A DNA stretch of 64,000 nucleotides from Gemmatimonadota bacterium (GCA_016704465.1 JADJAD010000014.1:1-64000), one strand, 5' to 3'; shown: positions 52,106-62,202, counted from the first letter of the stretch. Numbers and translations: made by a program. The notes: generated by a model not told the origin, from the sequence alone.

Positions 52106-54166
52106 CCCGTCCGCTCCGCCTCCGACCGCGCGGTCGCGGCGCGACGCACGCTGTCATCCCGGCTGCGCATCGCCAGGCGCAGCACCGCGTCGGCCGCGGG
52201 CTCGCCGCGATAGTGTTGCGCGATCGAGGCGATGATCGCGAGGACCTCGAGCGACGGCCGCCGCAGGCGCACGGAGCCGACCAGCCAGCGCGTCGTCAGG
52301 ACCTGGCTGCAGAGCCAGTCCAGCGTCTCGGGGGTCCGCACGCTCGCGATCACGCGCGCGACGCGCGCGCGCATCTCGCCCCAGCGTCTCGTCGTCATAG
52401 CGTCGCATCAGGACGCGCGCCGCATCGGCCGAGCACGACCGCATCACGGCGTGCATGGACTGGTTGAACGTGCGCGTATCCGCATCGCGCAGGCCCAGGA
52501 GGGCGCCCTGTTCCCTCGTGTCCTCGTGTTTCAGCAGGAAGCGGATCGCCTCGCGCCGCACGGACGGGTCGGGGTGCCGCGCGAAGTCGGCGGGATCGAC
52601 GCCCGGAGGCCATGCGTTCAGGCGATCGAACACGACCAGCAGGTGCCGCAACACGCGCGGCGAGGCCTGCGGCATCGCCTCGCCTAACGGGACGAGCACG
52701 TCCGCCCCAAGGCGGAGCAGCAGCGTCACGCCCCATGGCGCATCGGCGTCTTCCCGTGTCTCAAGCGCCTGCAGCAATGGGGCGATGGCACGTGTGCGCA
52801 TGCGGTCCACGGCCTGCGCCAGCAGGTTGAGGTCAGGACGGCCCAGTGCGAGCTGCTCGCGCATGGTCGATTCGTTGAGCAGTCGCCCGACCAGCGACTC
52901 GCGCTCGGCAGAATCGGGAAATGCATGCAGCCGCTCGACCGTCGCCGCCACCCCATCGCGCATCGCCAAGCGACCGAGCGCCGCCTCGGTGCTGGGCGTG
53001 ATCACGGCAACCTGCAGCGAGATCTCGACCAGTCGCTCGGGCTCCAGCGCGTCGCGGCGCCGGTCCGGCCCGCCGATCGTCGCCTCGGCCGTCAGGTCGG
53101 CCAACACCCGCGTGTAGGCTTCGGGATTCGGATCATCCAGCGTCCAGTCGTGCAGCAGCCGTCGCGCGACCCGCCGCAGCGCGACATCGGCGCCGCGGGC
53201 CATGGTTCGTGTGCCGCTCGCCTGACGGGCCAGCTTGTGCAGCAGGCGCAACACCGACGCCGAGATCGGGGCGCCGTCCTGCTCCGACGCAACGCGCACC
53301 AGCTCGAGCACGGCACGCGCGCCGAGGACGTCGGTCGCATTGGTCAGGAACGACGCGCGGCGCGCGCGGTCGCCGCCCATGTCGAGGACCTGCTGCAGCG
53401 CCTGATCGCTCAGGTGCTCCACCATCGCGGAGAGCTGCTCGCGGAGCCGCGCGGCGCCCTCGGCCCCCTTCGCGCCTCCTTCCTCCATCGCCTCCTGCAG
53501 CAGACGCGATAGATGCTCGTCCATGTCGGGAAGTCCGAGTCGCTGCTCGAGCAGGTGGGCGACCATCTCCGGCCCGACCACGCTGTCCCCTGCCCCCTCG
53601 CCGGAGAGTGCCGCATTCGCCAGCGCCCCCCACAGCTGCATCGCTCGCGTTTGCCTCGAGGCGTCCGACTCGGGCGAGTCCCCGTCCTCGAGCAGCGCCA
53701 ACTGCTCGAAGGCCATCGGCGAGAGCCGAACGTGCGGCCAGGACGCACGATACTCCGTCGCCCGCGCCGCCAGCGGCTCACCGCCACGAAGCGGGGACGC
53801 GGACAACCCATCGATCAGCGCATCGAGTTCGACGCGTGACACACCGGGAAGAATCTGCACGCCGCCGAGTTGATGATCGTGCATCCGCGACGCCAACTCG
53901 CGGAGCAAGGGGTGGTCGCGATCGGTCGCCCCCCCCTCGAGCAGGAGCTGCGTCCTCGCCACGCCGATCGCCAGCTCGGCGCGCGCGCCCAGCGCAACCT
54001 GCAGCCCGCGGAGCACCGCATCGACCGCTCCCAGCTGCATGGGATGCCCCGGCGGGTAGATCCCGCGCTTGTGCACGGCGACCGACAGCTCCTGCAGCAG
54101 CTCGAGCAGCTCCTGCGGCAGCGGAAGGGATGGGGCGACGGGGCTGGGTCCGACGGGAAATGACAT
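52102..54166 (-). CDS. HEAT-repeat protein with YxxGHP-type N-terminal domain (frameshifted)
   Basis: This predicts 687 residues once one base is removed from the C-run at 52379-52382. Without that, the frame diverges after RRYDDETLG. The final 90 or so residues (ARVARVIASVRTPETLDWL ... SEAERTG) sit in the next frame and end in the ATGA overlap with the HD-GYP gene. Residues 15-125 carry KRGIYPPGHPMQLGAVDAV and resemble the N-terminus of that neighbour. The rest is alpha-solenoid-like: repeated Leu/Ala/Arg helices with ARHPDPSVRREAIRFLLKHED, a clear HEAT unit. No enzyme motif is seen. A scaffold or regulator role is inferred. Confidence 0.72.
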
Positions 54167-54303
54167 GGGAAGCGCGACCACCCCGGAATCGGGGTTGGTA
54201 CTCCCCAACAGACGACTGCCGCCCGAGAGACGTTTCGCGACGGCGCGGGGGCGCCGCGCCCGATCGGGGGCGCGTCGGGCTGGTTGGCCGGGGGGTCGGG
54301 GTC

Positions 54304-55536
54304 TTACCGCAGGCCTTGCAGCAGCGTCGGGATGTCCCGGACGAGCGTATACGCCCCCATGGCGGCCATCGAGACGGCCACCAGCCATCCCAGCAGCAGC
54401 AGGGCGCGCGGGTGCCGATAGTCGCCGACGATCGCGCGGCGCGTGGCCGCCAGGAGCATGGCCGCCAGCGCCAGCGGCAGGATGAGCCCATTCAGCGAAC
54501 CGACGAGGATCAGCGTCTTCACCGGGCGGCCGAGGACCAGGAAGATCGACGTCGACACCAGGATGAACAGGATGATGGCCGACGACACATGCCGGTCGAC
54601 CCACGCGCTGGCAGAGCGCAGGAAGCTGACCGAGGTGTAGGCCGCCCCCACGACCGACGTGATCGCCGCGGCCCACATCACGACCCCGAAGACGCGATAC
54701 CCCACCTCTCCGGTGGCCAGGCGGAAGACCGATGCGGGCGGATTGGCCGGATCGAGCGTGGCGCCCTGCGATACCACGCCTAACGCGGCGAGGAAGAGCA
54801 GGATGCGCATGAGCGACGCGATGCCGATCGCCTTGCCCGCCGACCGCGTGACGACGTCAATCGAGTCCGGGCCTCCGATCCCGGCGTCGAGCAGCCGGTG
54901 TGCGCCAGCAAACGTGATGTAGCCTCCCACGGTGCCGCCGACGAGCGTGACGATCGAGAACACGTCGATCGTGTCCGGCAGGAACGCCGACGTCAGCGCC
55001 TCCGCGACCGGCGGCGCCGACGACAGCGCCACGTACAGCGTCAGCGCCACCATGACCAGGCCGAGCCACTGCGTGAAGCGGTCCATCGCCCGTCCGGCCT
55101 CCTTGGCCAGGAAGAGCCCGACTGCGATCGCCGCGCTGATGGCCGCCCCCGTCGTGGGGGCGAGGCCGAAGAGGACGTTGAGTCCCAGTCCGGCCCCGGC
55201 CACGTTGCCGATGTTGAAGGCCAACCCGCCCACGGCGACGAGCAGGGCCAGGGCAGTCCCGAGCCCGGGCAGGACAAGGTTCGCGACGTCCTGCGCGCGC
55301 CGGTTCGACGCAGCAATCACGCGCCACGTGGTGAGCTGGGCGCCGAGATCGAGCACGATGCTCGCGAGGATGGCGAAGCCGAAGCTGGGGCCCAGCTGCT
55401 GCGTGAAGACCGCAGTCTGGGTGAGGAAGCCAGGCCCCACGGCCGACGTGGCCATCAGGAAGGCAGCGCCGAGCAGTGCCCCACGTCGGGTGCCACGCTC
55501 GCGTGGCGGCGTCGAACCGATCAGAGAGTCAGACAC
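54304..55536 (-). CDS. Nramp-like transporter lacking canonical metal motifs
   Basis: This is a 410-residue polytopic protein with 10-11 membrane helices and the Nramp fold. TM1 reads ATSAVGPGFLTQTAVF, where classical Nramp metal transporters have DPGN. TM6 reads YITFAGAHRLLDAG, where they have MPH. It therefore belongs to an atypical branch, like Bacillus YcsG, whose cargo may not be Mn/Fe. The neighbours (ABC exporter upstream, HEAT gene downstream) do not reveal the substrate. Confidence 0.82.
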   Translation of the reverse strand: MSDSLIGSTPPRERGTRRGALLGAAFLMATSAVGPGFLTQTAVFTQQLGPSFGFAILASIVLDLGAQLTTWRVIAASNRRAQDVANLVLPGLGTALALLVAVGGLAFNIGNVAGAGLGLNVLFGLAPTTGAAISAAIAVGLFLAKEAGRAMDRFTQWLGLVMVALTLYVALSSAPPVAEALTSAFLPDTIDVFSIVTLVGGTVGGYITFAGAHRLLDAGIGGPDSIDVVTRSAGKAIGIASLMRILLFLAALGVVSQGATLDPANPPASVFRLATGEVGYRVFGVVMWAAAITSVVGAAYTSVSFLRSASAWVDRHVSSAIILFILVSTSIFLVLGRPVKTLILVGSLNGLILPLALAAMLLAATRRAIVGDYRHPRALLLLGWLVAVSMAAMGAYTLVRDIPTLLQGLR

Positions 55537-55602
55537 GAAGGTCGGTGAAAGGGTGGGGGCGGGGCAGGAACTTATCGCCCGACACGCCGCCGGCCATCCC
55601 GA

Positions 55603-57468
55603 TCAGCCGACGGCTGGTCCCGGCGGCGACGTCGCGGAACCCGTGGTCGCCTCGGCCCCACCCTCGGGCGTGAAGTCCTCGCCGGGATTGATGAATCGGT
55701 CCGTCTCGATCCCGTATTGGCGATCGTGGAGGTCCTTGTATCGGCCGCCCAGCGCCATGAGCTGCGGATGGGTGCCGCGCTCGACGATGCGGCCCTGCTC
55801 GACCACCAGGATCTGGTCGGCACTCTCAATCGTTGAGAGTCGGTGGGCGATGACAAACGTCGTGCGGCCGGCGCGCAGGCGTCGCAGGCCATCGCGGATC
55901 ATCGCCTCGCTCTCGCTGTCGAGCGAGGAGGTCGCCTCGTCGAGGATCAGGACGCGAGGATCGGCGAGGATCGCCCGCGCGATGGCGACGCGCTGGCGCT
56001 GCCCGCCCGACAACTTGACGCCGCGCTCCCCCACGATGGTGGCGTAGCCGTGCTCCCACGCATCCACGAACTCGTCCACGTGCGCAATGCGGGCCACCTC
56101 GCGCACCTGTGCGTCGGTCGCCTCGGGGCGCGCATAGGCGATGTTGTCCCGAATGGAGCCGTCGAAGAGGAAGTTGTCCTGCATCACGACCCCCAGGTGC
56201 CGGCGATAGTCCTGCAACTTGAGCGTGTCGAGGTCGCGGCCATCCACCAGCAGCTGGCCGGCCTTGGCGCGGTAAAACGCCATGACCAGGCCGATCAAGG
56301 TGCTCTTCCCCGCCCCGCTCGACCCCACGAGCGCCGTGGTCGATCCCGCCGGCGCCATGAAGGAGATGTCGGTCAGGACCGGCACACCCGCGACATACTC
56401 GAAGTCGACGTGCCGGAACTCGATGGTCCCGTCGACGTGCGGCACGGACGCCTTGGCGGCATCGACCGAGTCCTCGGTCGCCATGTCGCGAATCTCGCGG
56501 ATGCGGTCGAGCCCCGCGAACGCCTCGGAGATCTGCGTGCCGATGGAGGCGATCGACACGAGCGGGGCGGCCACCAGGCCGATGAAGAAGATGTAGCGGA
56601 CAAAATCGCCTAACGACATCTCCCCGGCGATGATCGCCCGCCCGCCGACGATCGTGAGCAGCACGCCGATGACGCCGATGATGGCGGTCGTCGCCGCCCC
56701 CACCGCCGAGGTCCCGGTGATGGTGGATCGCACGTTGTTGAACAGGCGCTCCACCCCGCTCGCGAAGACCCGCTCCTCGCGCTCCTCGGCCGTGTAGACC
56801 TTGACGATGCGCACCCCGCCGACGGTCTCCGTCAGCCGCCCGGTCACCTCGGCGTTGATCACGCTCCGCTCGCGAAAGATCGGGCGTAACCGCTTGAACG
56901 CGATCGCCATCATCACGCCGAAGCCCCCGAGCACGACCAAGGTGATCGACGTGAGCTGCCAGCTCGTATAGAACAGCACGCCGAGCGCAAGCACGGCGGT
57001 CAGCAAGCCACCCACCAGCTGCACGATCCCCGTCCCCACCAGGTTCCGAATCCCCTCCGCGTCGGTCATGATGCGCGAGATCAGGACCCCGGTCTTGGTG
57101 GAATCGAAATAGGAGACCGGCAGGCGCAGGATGTGGCGCTGCACGTCGATCCGCATGTCGGTGATCGCCCGCTGCGCGGCGATGCTGACCACCTGCGACA
57201 AGGCGAACGACGTGATGGCCTGCACGATCGTGGCCGCGCCAACAGCCAGCGCGAGCGGCACCAGCAGCTGGACCTGCTGCTTGGACAGGATGTCGTCGAT
57301 CAGGTACTTCGAACTGGCCGGGAGGACCAGTCCGGAGAGCCGATTGACCAACATCAGGGCGAAACCGACGGACAGGGAGCGACGGTGCGTCCACATGAGG
57401 GCGCGCGTCTCGGACCACGCGCGCGCGGTGTTCACCTTCGGCTTCTTCGGAGTCTTGGGGTCGGCCAT
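55603..57468 (-). CDS. ABC transporter, MsbA-type exporter (membrane + ATPase half)
   Basis: This is a 621-residue half-transporter that works as a dimer. Six membrane helices at about 25-330 (VSYFDSTKTGVLISRIMTDAEGIRN is the characteristic coupling segment, here VSYFDSTKTG) precede the ATPase. Walker A is VGSSGAGKSTLIG, the Q-loop VMQDNFLFDGSIRDNI, the signature KLSGGQRQRVAIARA and Walker B VLILDEATSSLD, with the H-loop IAHRLST. The cargo is unknown; lipid or peptide is usual. A 66-base gap separates it from the Nramp-like gene. Confidence 0.93.
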   Translation of the reverse strand: MADPKTPKKPKVNTARAWSETRALMWTHRRSLSVGFALMLVNRLSGLVLPASSKYLIDDILSKQQVQLLVPLALAVGAATIVQAITSFALSQVVSIAAQRAITDMRIDVQRHILRLPVSYFDSTKTGVLISRIMTDAEGIRNLVGTGIVQLVGGLLTAVLALGVLFYTSWQLTSITLVVLGGFGVMMAIAFKRLRPIFRERSVINAEVTGRLTETVGGVRIVKVYTAEEREERVFASGVERLFNNVRSTITGTSAVGAATTAIIGVIGVLLTIVGGRAIIAGEMSLGDFVRYIFFIGLVAAPLVSIASIGTQISEAFAGLDRIREIRDMATEDSVDAAKASVPHVDGTIEFRHVDFEYVAGVPVLTDISFMAPAGSTTALVGSSGAGKSTLIGLVMAFYRAKAGQLLVDGRDLDTLKLQDYRRHLGVVMQDNFLFDGSIRDNIAYARPEATDAQVREVARIAHVDEFVDAWEHGYATIVGERGVKLSGGQRQRVAIARAILADPRVLILDEATSSLDSESEAMIRDGLRRLRAGRTTFVIAHRLSTIESADQILVVEQGRIVERGTHPQLMALGGRYKDLHDRQYGIETDRFINPGEDFTPEGGAEATTGSATSPPGPAVG

Positions 57469-57712
57469 GATCGGGGGCAGGAGACAGGCAACAAGCTATC
57501 GCAGTCGCGGAGCGATCGCCCTCGCGGCGACGGGAGGGGCGATTGTCCGGCCATCGGCGCGAGCAACCCGGGGCCCGACGATCGCCGCACCAGTGGTGCG
57601 CGATCAGGGGCGGGCGCGATCCGGGTCCGGTTTCTTTGCCGCCCCAGGGCGACGAAACCGGGCGTCGTCGCGACCGTAGGGAGCGAAGACCGTTCATTGC
57701 CGGAGGTACGCC

Positions 57713-58081
57713 ATGTGGGTGCTGCTCAAGTCCCTGCTCGCGCAGTGGGCGATCGTGAAGCTCGTGCTGAAGGCGTTCGGGAGCCTCGGTTGGCTCCTCC
57801 CCCTCGCCTTCGTGCTCAAGGCGCTCGGGCTCCCTGTGCTACTGCTGCTCGCCGCGCTCGCGATCCCCGTGCTGTTGGTGCTGGTGGCGCTTGGGCTTCC
57901 CGTCCTGCTCATCGTCGTGGTCGGTGGCGCACTGGTCACCCTGACGATGTGGATCGTCGGAATCGGCCTCGCCGCCCTCAAGCTGGCGATCCCCCTCGTG
58001 CTGCTGTACTGGATCCTGCGGTGGATGGTCGGGACCGGGCGCGCCGACGCGCACCCGGACGTCGCATCCGACGCTGGCTGA
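57713..58081 (+). CDS. Small highly hydrophobic membrane protein
   Basis: This is a 122-residue protein of almost continuous hydrophobic helices (WLLPLAFVLKALG, VLLLLAALAIPVLLVLVALG, IVVVGGALVTLTMWIVG) with a short polar tail. A strong GGAGG at 57701-57705 lies 7 bases before ATG 57713, which supports real translation. No family is recognised. Confidence 0.65.
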   Translation: MWVLLKSLLAQWAIVKLVLKAFGSLGWLLPLAFVLKALGLPVLLLLAALAIPVLLVLVALGLPVLLIVVVGGALVTLTMWIVGIGLAALKLAIPLVLLYWILRWMVGTGRADAHPDVASDAG

Positions 58082-58234
58082 CCTCCCGGGCAAGGGGCCG
58101 GTTATCGCCCCACACAAGGAACGGTCCACAGACACGTGACGGCACCCCCGGCTGAGCGTTAACATTGCGTGGGGCCGCGCGTCGTAAAGGACGGGCACGC
58201 TAGGAGTTCTCCGAGTTGTTGGCCTCGCTTTCCG

Positions 58235-60964
58235 ATGCGAGCGTGGAACGACGCCGCTCCCGCTCCCGTGAGGCCTACCATCGTGCTCGAGCCGACTCCG
58301 CCGTCCCACGATCCATCAGTCGCAGCGCTCGACGCGCCGGACGCGACGGTGGAGGAGCTCACCCGTGCGGCGCGGTTTGCGGTCTCGTTGCGGCGAGCGG
58401 CCGCCGCGCTCTCCTCTCCCCTGGAACGGTCCCAGGTGATGGAGGCGATCATGCGCACCAGCGTGGACGCGCTGGGCGCGATGGCCGGGGCCGTGACCGA
58501 GCTGTCGGACGATGGCGGCACGCTCACCCTCGTCGCGACCGTCGGCTACGAACAGGCGATCGTCCAGCGGTTCGGGCGGATCCGCGTGAGTGACGTGGCG
58601 CTGGTCGCGCGAATGGTGCACGATCGCGAACCGATCTTCATCGCCTCGCAAGCCGAGTTGGAGGCGGTGGCACCGGCGATCGTCCGGTTCACGGTCGCGG
58701 CCGGCGCGCGGGTCGGGTTGCCGCTGGCGACGACAGATCGCTGCCTCGGGATACTGCTCCTCACGTTCCCCGAAGCGCGCCACTTCCGGCCGGACGAGCG
58801 CGAATTCCTCCTCGCCATCGCGACGCAGTGCGCGGTGGCGCTCGAGCGCGCGACGCTGTTTGCGCGGGAGCGCGCCGCGCGCGAAGCGGCCGAAGCCGCA
58901 TCGGCGCGAAGCGCCGATGCGCTGGAGCGGATGACGGACCTCTACTTCGAGTGCGACGCGGAGTGGCGGTACGTGCAAATCAACCGCGCCATGCGCGCCT
59001 TTGTGCGGGCGAACGGGATCGCCCCCGAGCAACTGCTCGGGCGCAGCATCTGGGACGTCTTTCCCCGACTGGTCGGCGGGCCGATGCACGCCGCCATGGA
59101 CCGCGCACGCGACGAGCAGGCGACCATTGCGTTCGAAGCCCGGGGCACCTACGCCGAGTCGTGGTACGAGGGGCACGCGTTCCCATGCAGCACGGGTGTT
59201 GGGGTGCACGCCCAGGACACGACCGGACAGCGCCAGGCCGCCGATGAGGTGTCCCGCCTCGCGATCGCGCTCAATCGGCGGGTCGATGAGATGGAGACCC
59301 TGCTCAAGGTCATCCCGGTCGGGATCGGCATCGCCAACGATCCGCACGGTGCGGACATCACCGTCAATCCGGCGATGGCCACCCTGCTGCGCGTCTCGAT
59401 CACGGACAACGTGTCCAAGTCCGGACCGACGGCGGACTCGCTCCCCTTCAGGGTGCTGCGCGACGGCGTCGAGATGTCGACGGACGCGTTGCCGCTGCAG
59501 CTGGCGGCGCGCGAGGGGCGGGCAATCCCGTACGGCGAGCACGAGCTGCTCTTCGCGGACCAGACGCGCGTGACCCTCCTGGCCAGCGCCGCCCCGATCC
59601 TCGATGCGGACGGCAAGGTGCGCGGGAGCGTGGGCGCCTTTGTCGACATCACGGCGCGCAAGCGGGCCGAGATCGCGTCAAGCATCCTCGCCGAGGCGTC
59701 CGCATCGTTCGCCTCGTCGCTCGACATTCCCCGGACGTTCACCGTCCTGGCGCAGCGAGTCGTCCCCGACATGGCCGACGTCTGCGTGATCTTCGTGACG
59801 CGCGAGAACGGCAGCGTCGGCGTCGTGGCGATGGAAGCGACGGACGCCGCGATGTTTCGCGCACTGCAGGAGTTCGACCGCCACCATCCGGTCGACGGGA
59901 CGCCGACGCACCCCGTGTGGCACGCGCTGCGCGACGCGCGCACCATCCTGGTCCCGAGCGTCAGCGACGCCAGCATTGCCAGCATGCTGTCGGGCGAGCA
60001 GTCGGTCATTGAACTGGCGCGGGACACGCAGACGACCAGCCTGCTGCTCGTCCCGATCGCGACCCGCGGACGCGTACTCGGGGCGATGGGCATGGGAACC
60101 CGCGGCATGCGGCGGCGCTTCGACCAGGGCGATCTCTTGCTCGCGGAGGAACTGGGGCGCCGGGCGGCCATGGCGCTCGACAATGCGTACCTGCTCCGCG
60201 CCGAGCATCGCGCCCGGGCAGAGGCGGAGGCGGCGCACGCCGAAGCCGAGCGCGCCAGCCGGGCGAAGAGCGACTTCCTCGCGATGATGTCGCACGAGCT
60301 CCGGACCCCGCTCAACGCCATCGCCGGCTACGCCGAGCTCATTGAGCTGGGGCTGCGGGGCGCCGTCTCCGAAGCCCAGGTCGGCGACCTGCGGAAGATC
60401 CGGCAGAATCAGCGTCACCTGCTCGGCCTCATCAACTCGGTGCTGAACTTCGCGCGTCTCGACGCCGGACGTGTCATCTACGACATGGCCAATGTGCCGG
60501 CGGCCGCGTCCTTGCGCGCCGTGGAATCGCTCGTCGAGCCGCAGTTGCGGGAGCGGGGACTGCAGTATCACCTGTCGCCGTGTGACGCGAGCATCACGGT
60601 CCGCGCCGATAGCGAGAAGCTGCAACAGATCCTGATCAACCTGCTGGGCAACGCCGCGAAGTTCACCCCGCAGAATGGACGGATCGACGTCTCGTGCGCG
60701 GTGGAGTCCCGCCAGTTGCACTTCCGGGTGCGCGATACCGGCGTCGGCATCCCCACCGAGCTGACCGAGCGCATCTTCGAACCGTTCGTGCAGGCAAACC
60801 GCACGCTGCGATCGTCGCAGGAGGGCGTGGGCCTCGGCCTCGCAATCTCCCGCGAACTGGCCCGGGGCATGGGGGGAGAACTCACGGTCGACAGCGCGCT
60901 CGGCGAAGGTTCGACCTTCACCCTCACCCTCCCTCGCGGGCCGGACCGCACGCCACTGACCTGA
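58235..60964 (+). CDS. GAF/PAS sensor histidine kinase
   Basis: This protein has about 909 residues from ATG 58235; an in-frame GTG at 58169 would add 22. Domain order by eye is GAF (about 65-205), PAS (225-330: YFECDAEWRYVQINRAMRAF), a second PAS (355-480: IPVGIGIANDPHGADITVN), GAF (490-640) and HisKA with the phospho-His in MMSHELRTPLNAIAGY near 684. HATPase_c follows, with N-box LINLLGNAAKF, G1 DTGVGIP and GVGLGLAISRELA. There is no membrane segment, so it is probably a soluble sensor. No response regulator is adjacent. Confidence 0.9.
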   Translation: MRAWNDAAPAPVRPTIVLEPTPPSHDPSVAALDAPDATVEELTRAARFAVSLRRAAAALSSPLERSQVMEAIMRTSVDALGAMAGAVTELSDDGGTLTLVATVGYEQAIVQRFGRIRVSDVALVARMVHDREPIFIASQAELEAVAPAIVRFTVAAGARVGLPLATTDRCLGILLLTFPEARHFRPDEREFLLAIATQCAVALERATLFARERAAREAAEAASARSADALERMTDLYFECDAEWRYVQINRAMRAFVRANGIAPEQLLGRSIWDVFPRLVGGPMHAAMDRARDEQATIAFEARGTYAESWYEGHAFPCSTGVGVHAQDTTGQRQAADEVSRLAIALNRRVDEMETLLKVIPVGIGIANDPHGADITVNPAMATLLRVSITDNVSKSGPTADSLPFRVLRDGVEMSTDALPLQLAAREGRAIPYGEHELLFADQTRVTLLASAAPILDADGKVRGSVGAFVDITARKRAEIASSILAEASASFASSLDIPRTFTVLAQRVVPDMADVCVIFVTRENGSVGVVAMEATDAAMFRALQEFDRHHPVDGTPTHPVWHALRDARTILVPSVSDASIASMLSGEQSVIELARDTQTTSLLLVPIATRGRVLGAMGMGTRGMRRRFDQGDLLLAEELGRRAAMALDNAYLLRAEHRARAEAEAAHAEAERASRAKSDFLAMMSHELRTPLNAIAGYAELIELGLRGAVSEAQVGDLRKIRQNQRHLLGLINSVLNFARLDAGRVIYDMANVPAAASLRAVESLVEPQLRERGLQYHLSPCDASITVRADSEKLQQILINLLGNAAKFTPQNGRIDVSCAVESRQLHFRVRDTGVGIPTELTERIFEPFVQANRTLRSSQEGVGLGLAISRELARGMGGELTVDSALGEGSTFTLTLPRGPDRTPLT

Positions 60965-61022
60965 CCCCCTCTGACGGCGAGGCGCGAGGCGGTGGCCGCA
61001 TGGGTCGCCGATCCGGGCGCCT

Positions 61023-61409
61023 TCAGCTGTCGCGGATATTGATTCCCGCAGCATGCCAGGCCGACTCGGCCACCGCCTGCACGGCGGCACGGAGCAGGAT
61101 CACGTCGGTGTCGTAGGTGGAAATCGCCAGCACTGGCACCCCCGCCTCCGCGAGCGCGGTGGTGAGCCGGGCAAGAATCCCGACAGACGAGAAGGCCAAC
61201 GGACCCGCGACCACGTAGGCCACGAAGTCCCGCTCCGCGCGCACCTCGCCCGGCACCGCCAGCTGCTCGCAGACGACCGAGGTTTCCGTCGCGGTACGGG
61301 TGATGCTCGCCAGGCCTCGCGACCAGGTCGCCCAGTGCGGCCATCCTTCGCCCGGTGCCAGGCGAGCCACGGCGTAGGCACCGTCCAGGCGATGGAGCGT
61401 GAGGATCAC
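61023..61409 (-). CDS. ACT-domain-like protein
   Basis: This is a 128-residue protein from GTG 61409, which overlaps the DinB gene stop (GTGA). The second half (VAGPLAFSSVGILARLTTALAEAGVPVLAISTYDTDVILLRA) matches the beta-alpha pattern of the ACT/CASTOR-like family of aspartate-kinase-related sensors. A small-molecule-binding role is inferred. The first half (LHRLDGAYAVARLAPG) is also typical of that group. Confidence 0.78.
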   Translation of the reverse strand: MILTLHRLDGAYAVARLAPGEGWPHWATWSRGLASITRTATETSVVCEQLAVPGEVRAERDFVAYVVAGPLAFSSVGILARLTTALAEAGVPVLAISTYDTDVILLRAAVQAVAESAWHAAGINIRDS

Positions 61410-61945
61410 GCCTCCGCCTCCTCGAGACTCGCGCGCATCTGGCGCAGGTGGCGACGCTCGTGCCCGTCGATCATGGCCACCCACTCGTACAGGTTGAGGG
61501 TGCCGAGGGCGGGATGCGGAAAGTGGACCGTCGCCAGCGCATAGCCGTCCGCCTCCGCCGCCCAGGTGAGCAATCCGGTGCGAGACTGCGCCAGTCGATC
61601 GCGCATGGTCTCCCAGTCGGGTGCGTCCGCCGGGCGCACGAAGTCCGGCGCCTCCAGCTTCCGCGTCCCGGCGACGAGATCGGTCGCGTCCAGCACCCCA
61701 ACCAATGACGAGCGCTCGGTCTCCGACGCCAGCCCCTGGTCGCGCGCCGTGCGAAAGGCGCGGAACAGGGCGCGGATCGACGTCGACTCGACCAGGTGCA
61801 GGTGCGCCGCGTGCTGCGAGGGGCTCCAGCTTCCCCCGTGCCCCGGCGCCGAGAACTGTTCTGTCGACAGCGAGCCGAGAAAGTCTACCAACTCGGTGCG
61901 AGTGTGCTCCGCGTGTGCAAGGAGATCGGCCAAGCGTGGATGCAT
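61406..61945 (-). CDS. DinB family protein
   Basis: This is a 179-residue four-helix protein of the DinB/YfiT-like superfamily. The metal-site His residues are in SPSQHAAHLHLVES and MIDGHERRHLRQM. Members include thiol transferases and uncharacterised stress proteins. ATG 61945 begins the first helix; an in-frame start at 62062 runs through repeat sequence. It is coupled to the ACT-like gene. Confidence 0.82.
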   Translation of the reverse strand: MHPRLADLLAHAEHTRTELVDFLGSLSTEQFSAPGHGGSWSPSQHAAHLHLVESTSIRALFRAFRTARDQGLASETERSSLVGVLDATDLVAGTRKLEAPDFVRPADAPDWETMRDRLAQSRTGLLTWAAEADGYALATVHFPHPALGTLNLYEWVAMIDGHERRHLRQMRASLEEAEA

Positions 61946-61960
61946 TTGAGCGCGGGAGTG

Positions 61961-61995
61961 GGTCGGAGACGGTCGGAGACCGTCGGAGAGGGTCG
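61961..61995. repeat. 10-bp tandem repeat, 3.5 copies
   Basis: GGTCGGAGAC occurs at 61961, 61971 and (with changes) 61981, with a partial copy after, directly upstream of the DinB start. Confidence 0.75.
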
Positions 61996-62084
61996 CACCC
62001 ACCGCCACCCGGAGCGCGGCGCGCTGGTCGGGCGGCGAGATGGGAAGAAATCTATCTTGCATCCAACGGAATCGTCTCGTGCAC

Positions 62085-62104
62085 GCACATCCGATAAGAT
62101 GTGC
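62085..62104. promoter_or_regulatory. Perfect inverted repeat upstream of the SulP gene
   Basis: GCACATC and GATGTGC flank CGATAA, a dyad that could bind a dimeric regulator or form a short hairpin. It lies about 100 bases before the SulP start and about 140 bases before the DinB start on the other strand. Confidence 0.4.
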
Positions 62105-62108
62105 ACGA

Positions 62109-62158
62109 TTCGGCCGTTCTCGCCCGCGGTTCGGCCGTTCTCGCCCGCAGTTCGGCCG
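62109..62158. repeat. 21-bp tandem repeat, 2.4 copies
   Basis: TTCGGCCGTTCTCGCCCGCG plus one base repeats at 62109 and 62130, with a partial third copy at 62151. It lies in the leader of the SulP gene, 45 bases before the start. Confidence 0.8.
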
Positions 62159-62202
62159 CCACCACGGGCTCCCGGTTCAGTCTTCTCCCGCGCCTCCGCA
62201 CC

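Noticed and set aside
58202..58221. AGGAG followed by TTG as the histidine kinase start
   Set aside because: The TTG codons after this site are not in the kinase frame, and the frame they open has no similarity to the kinase.
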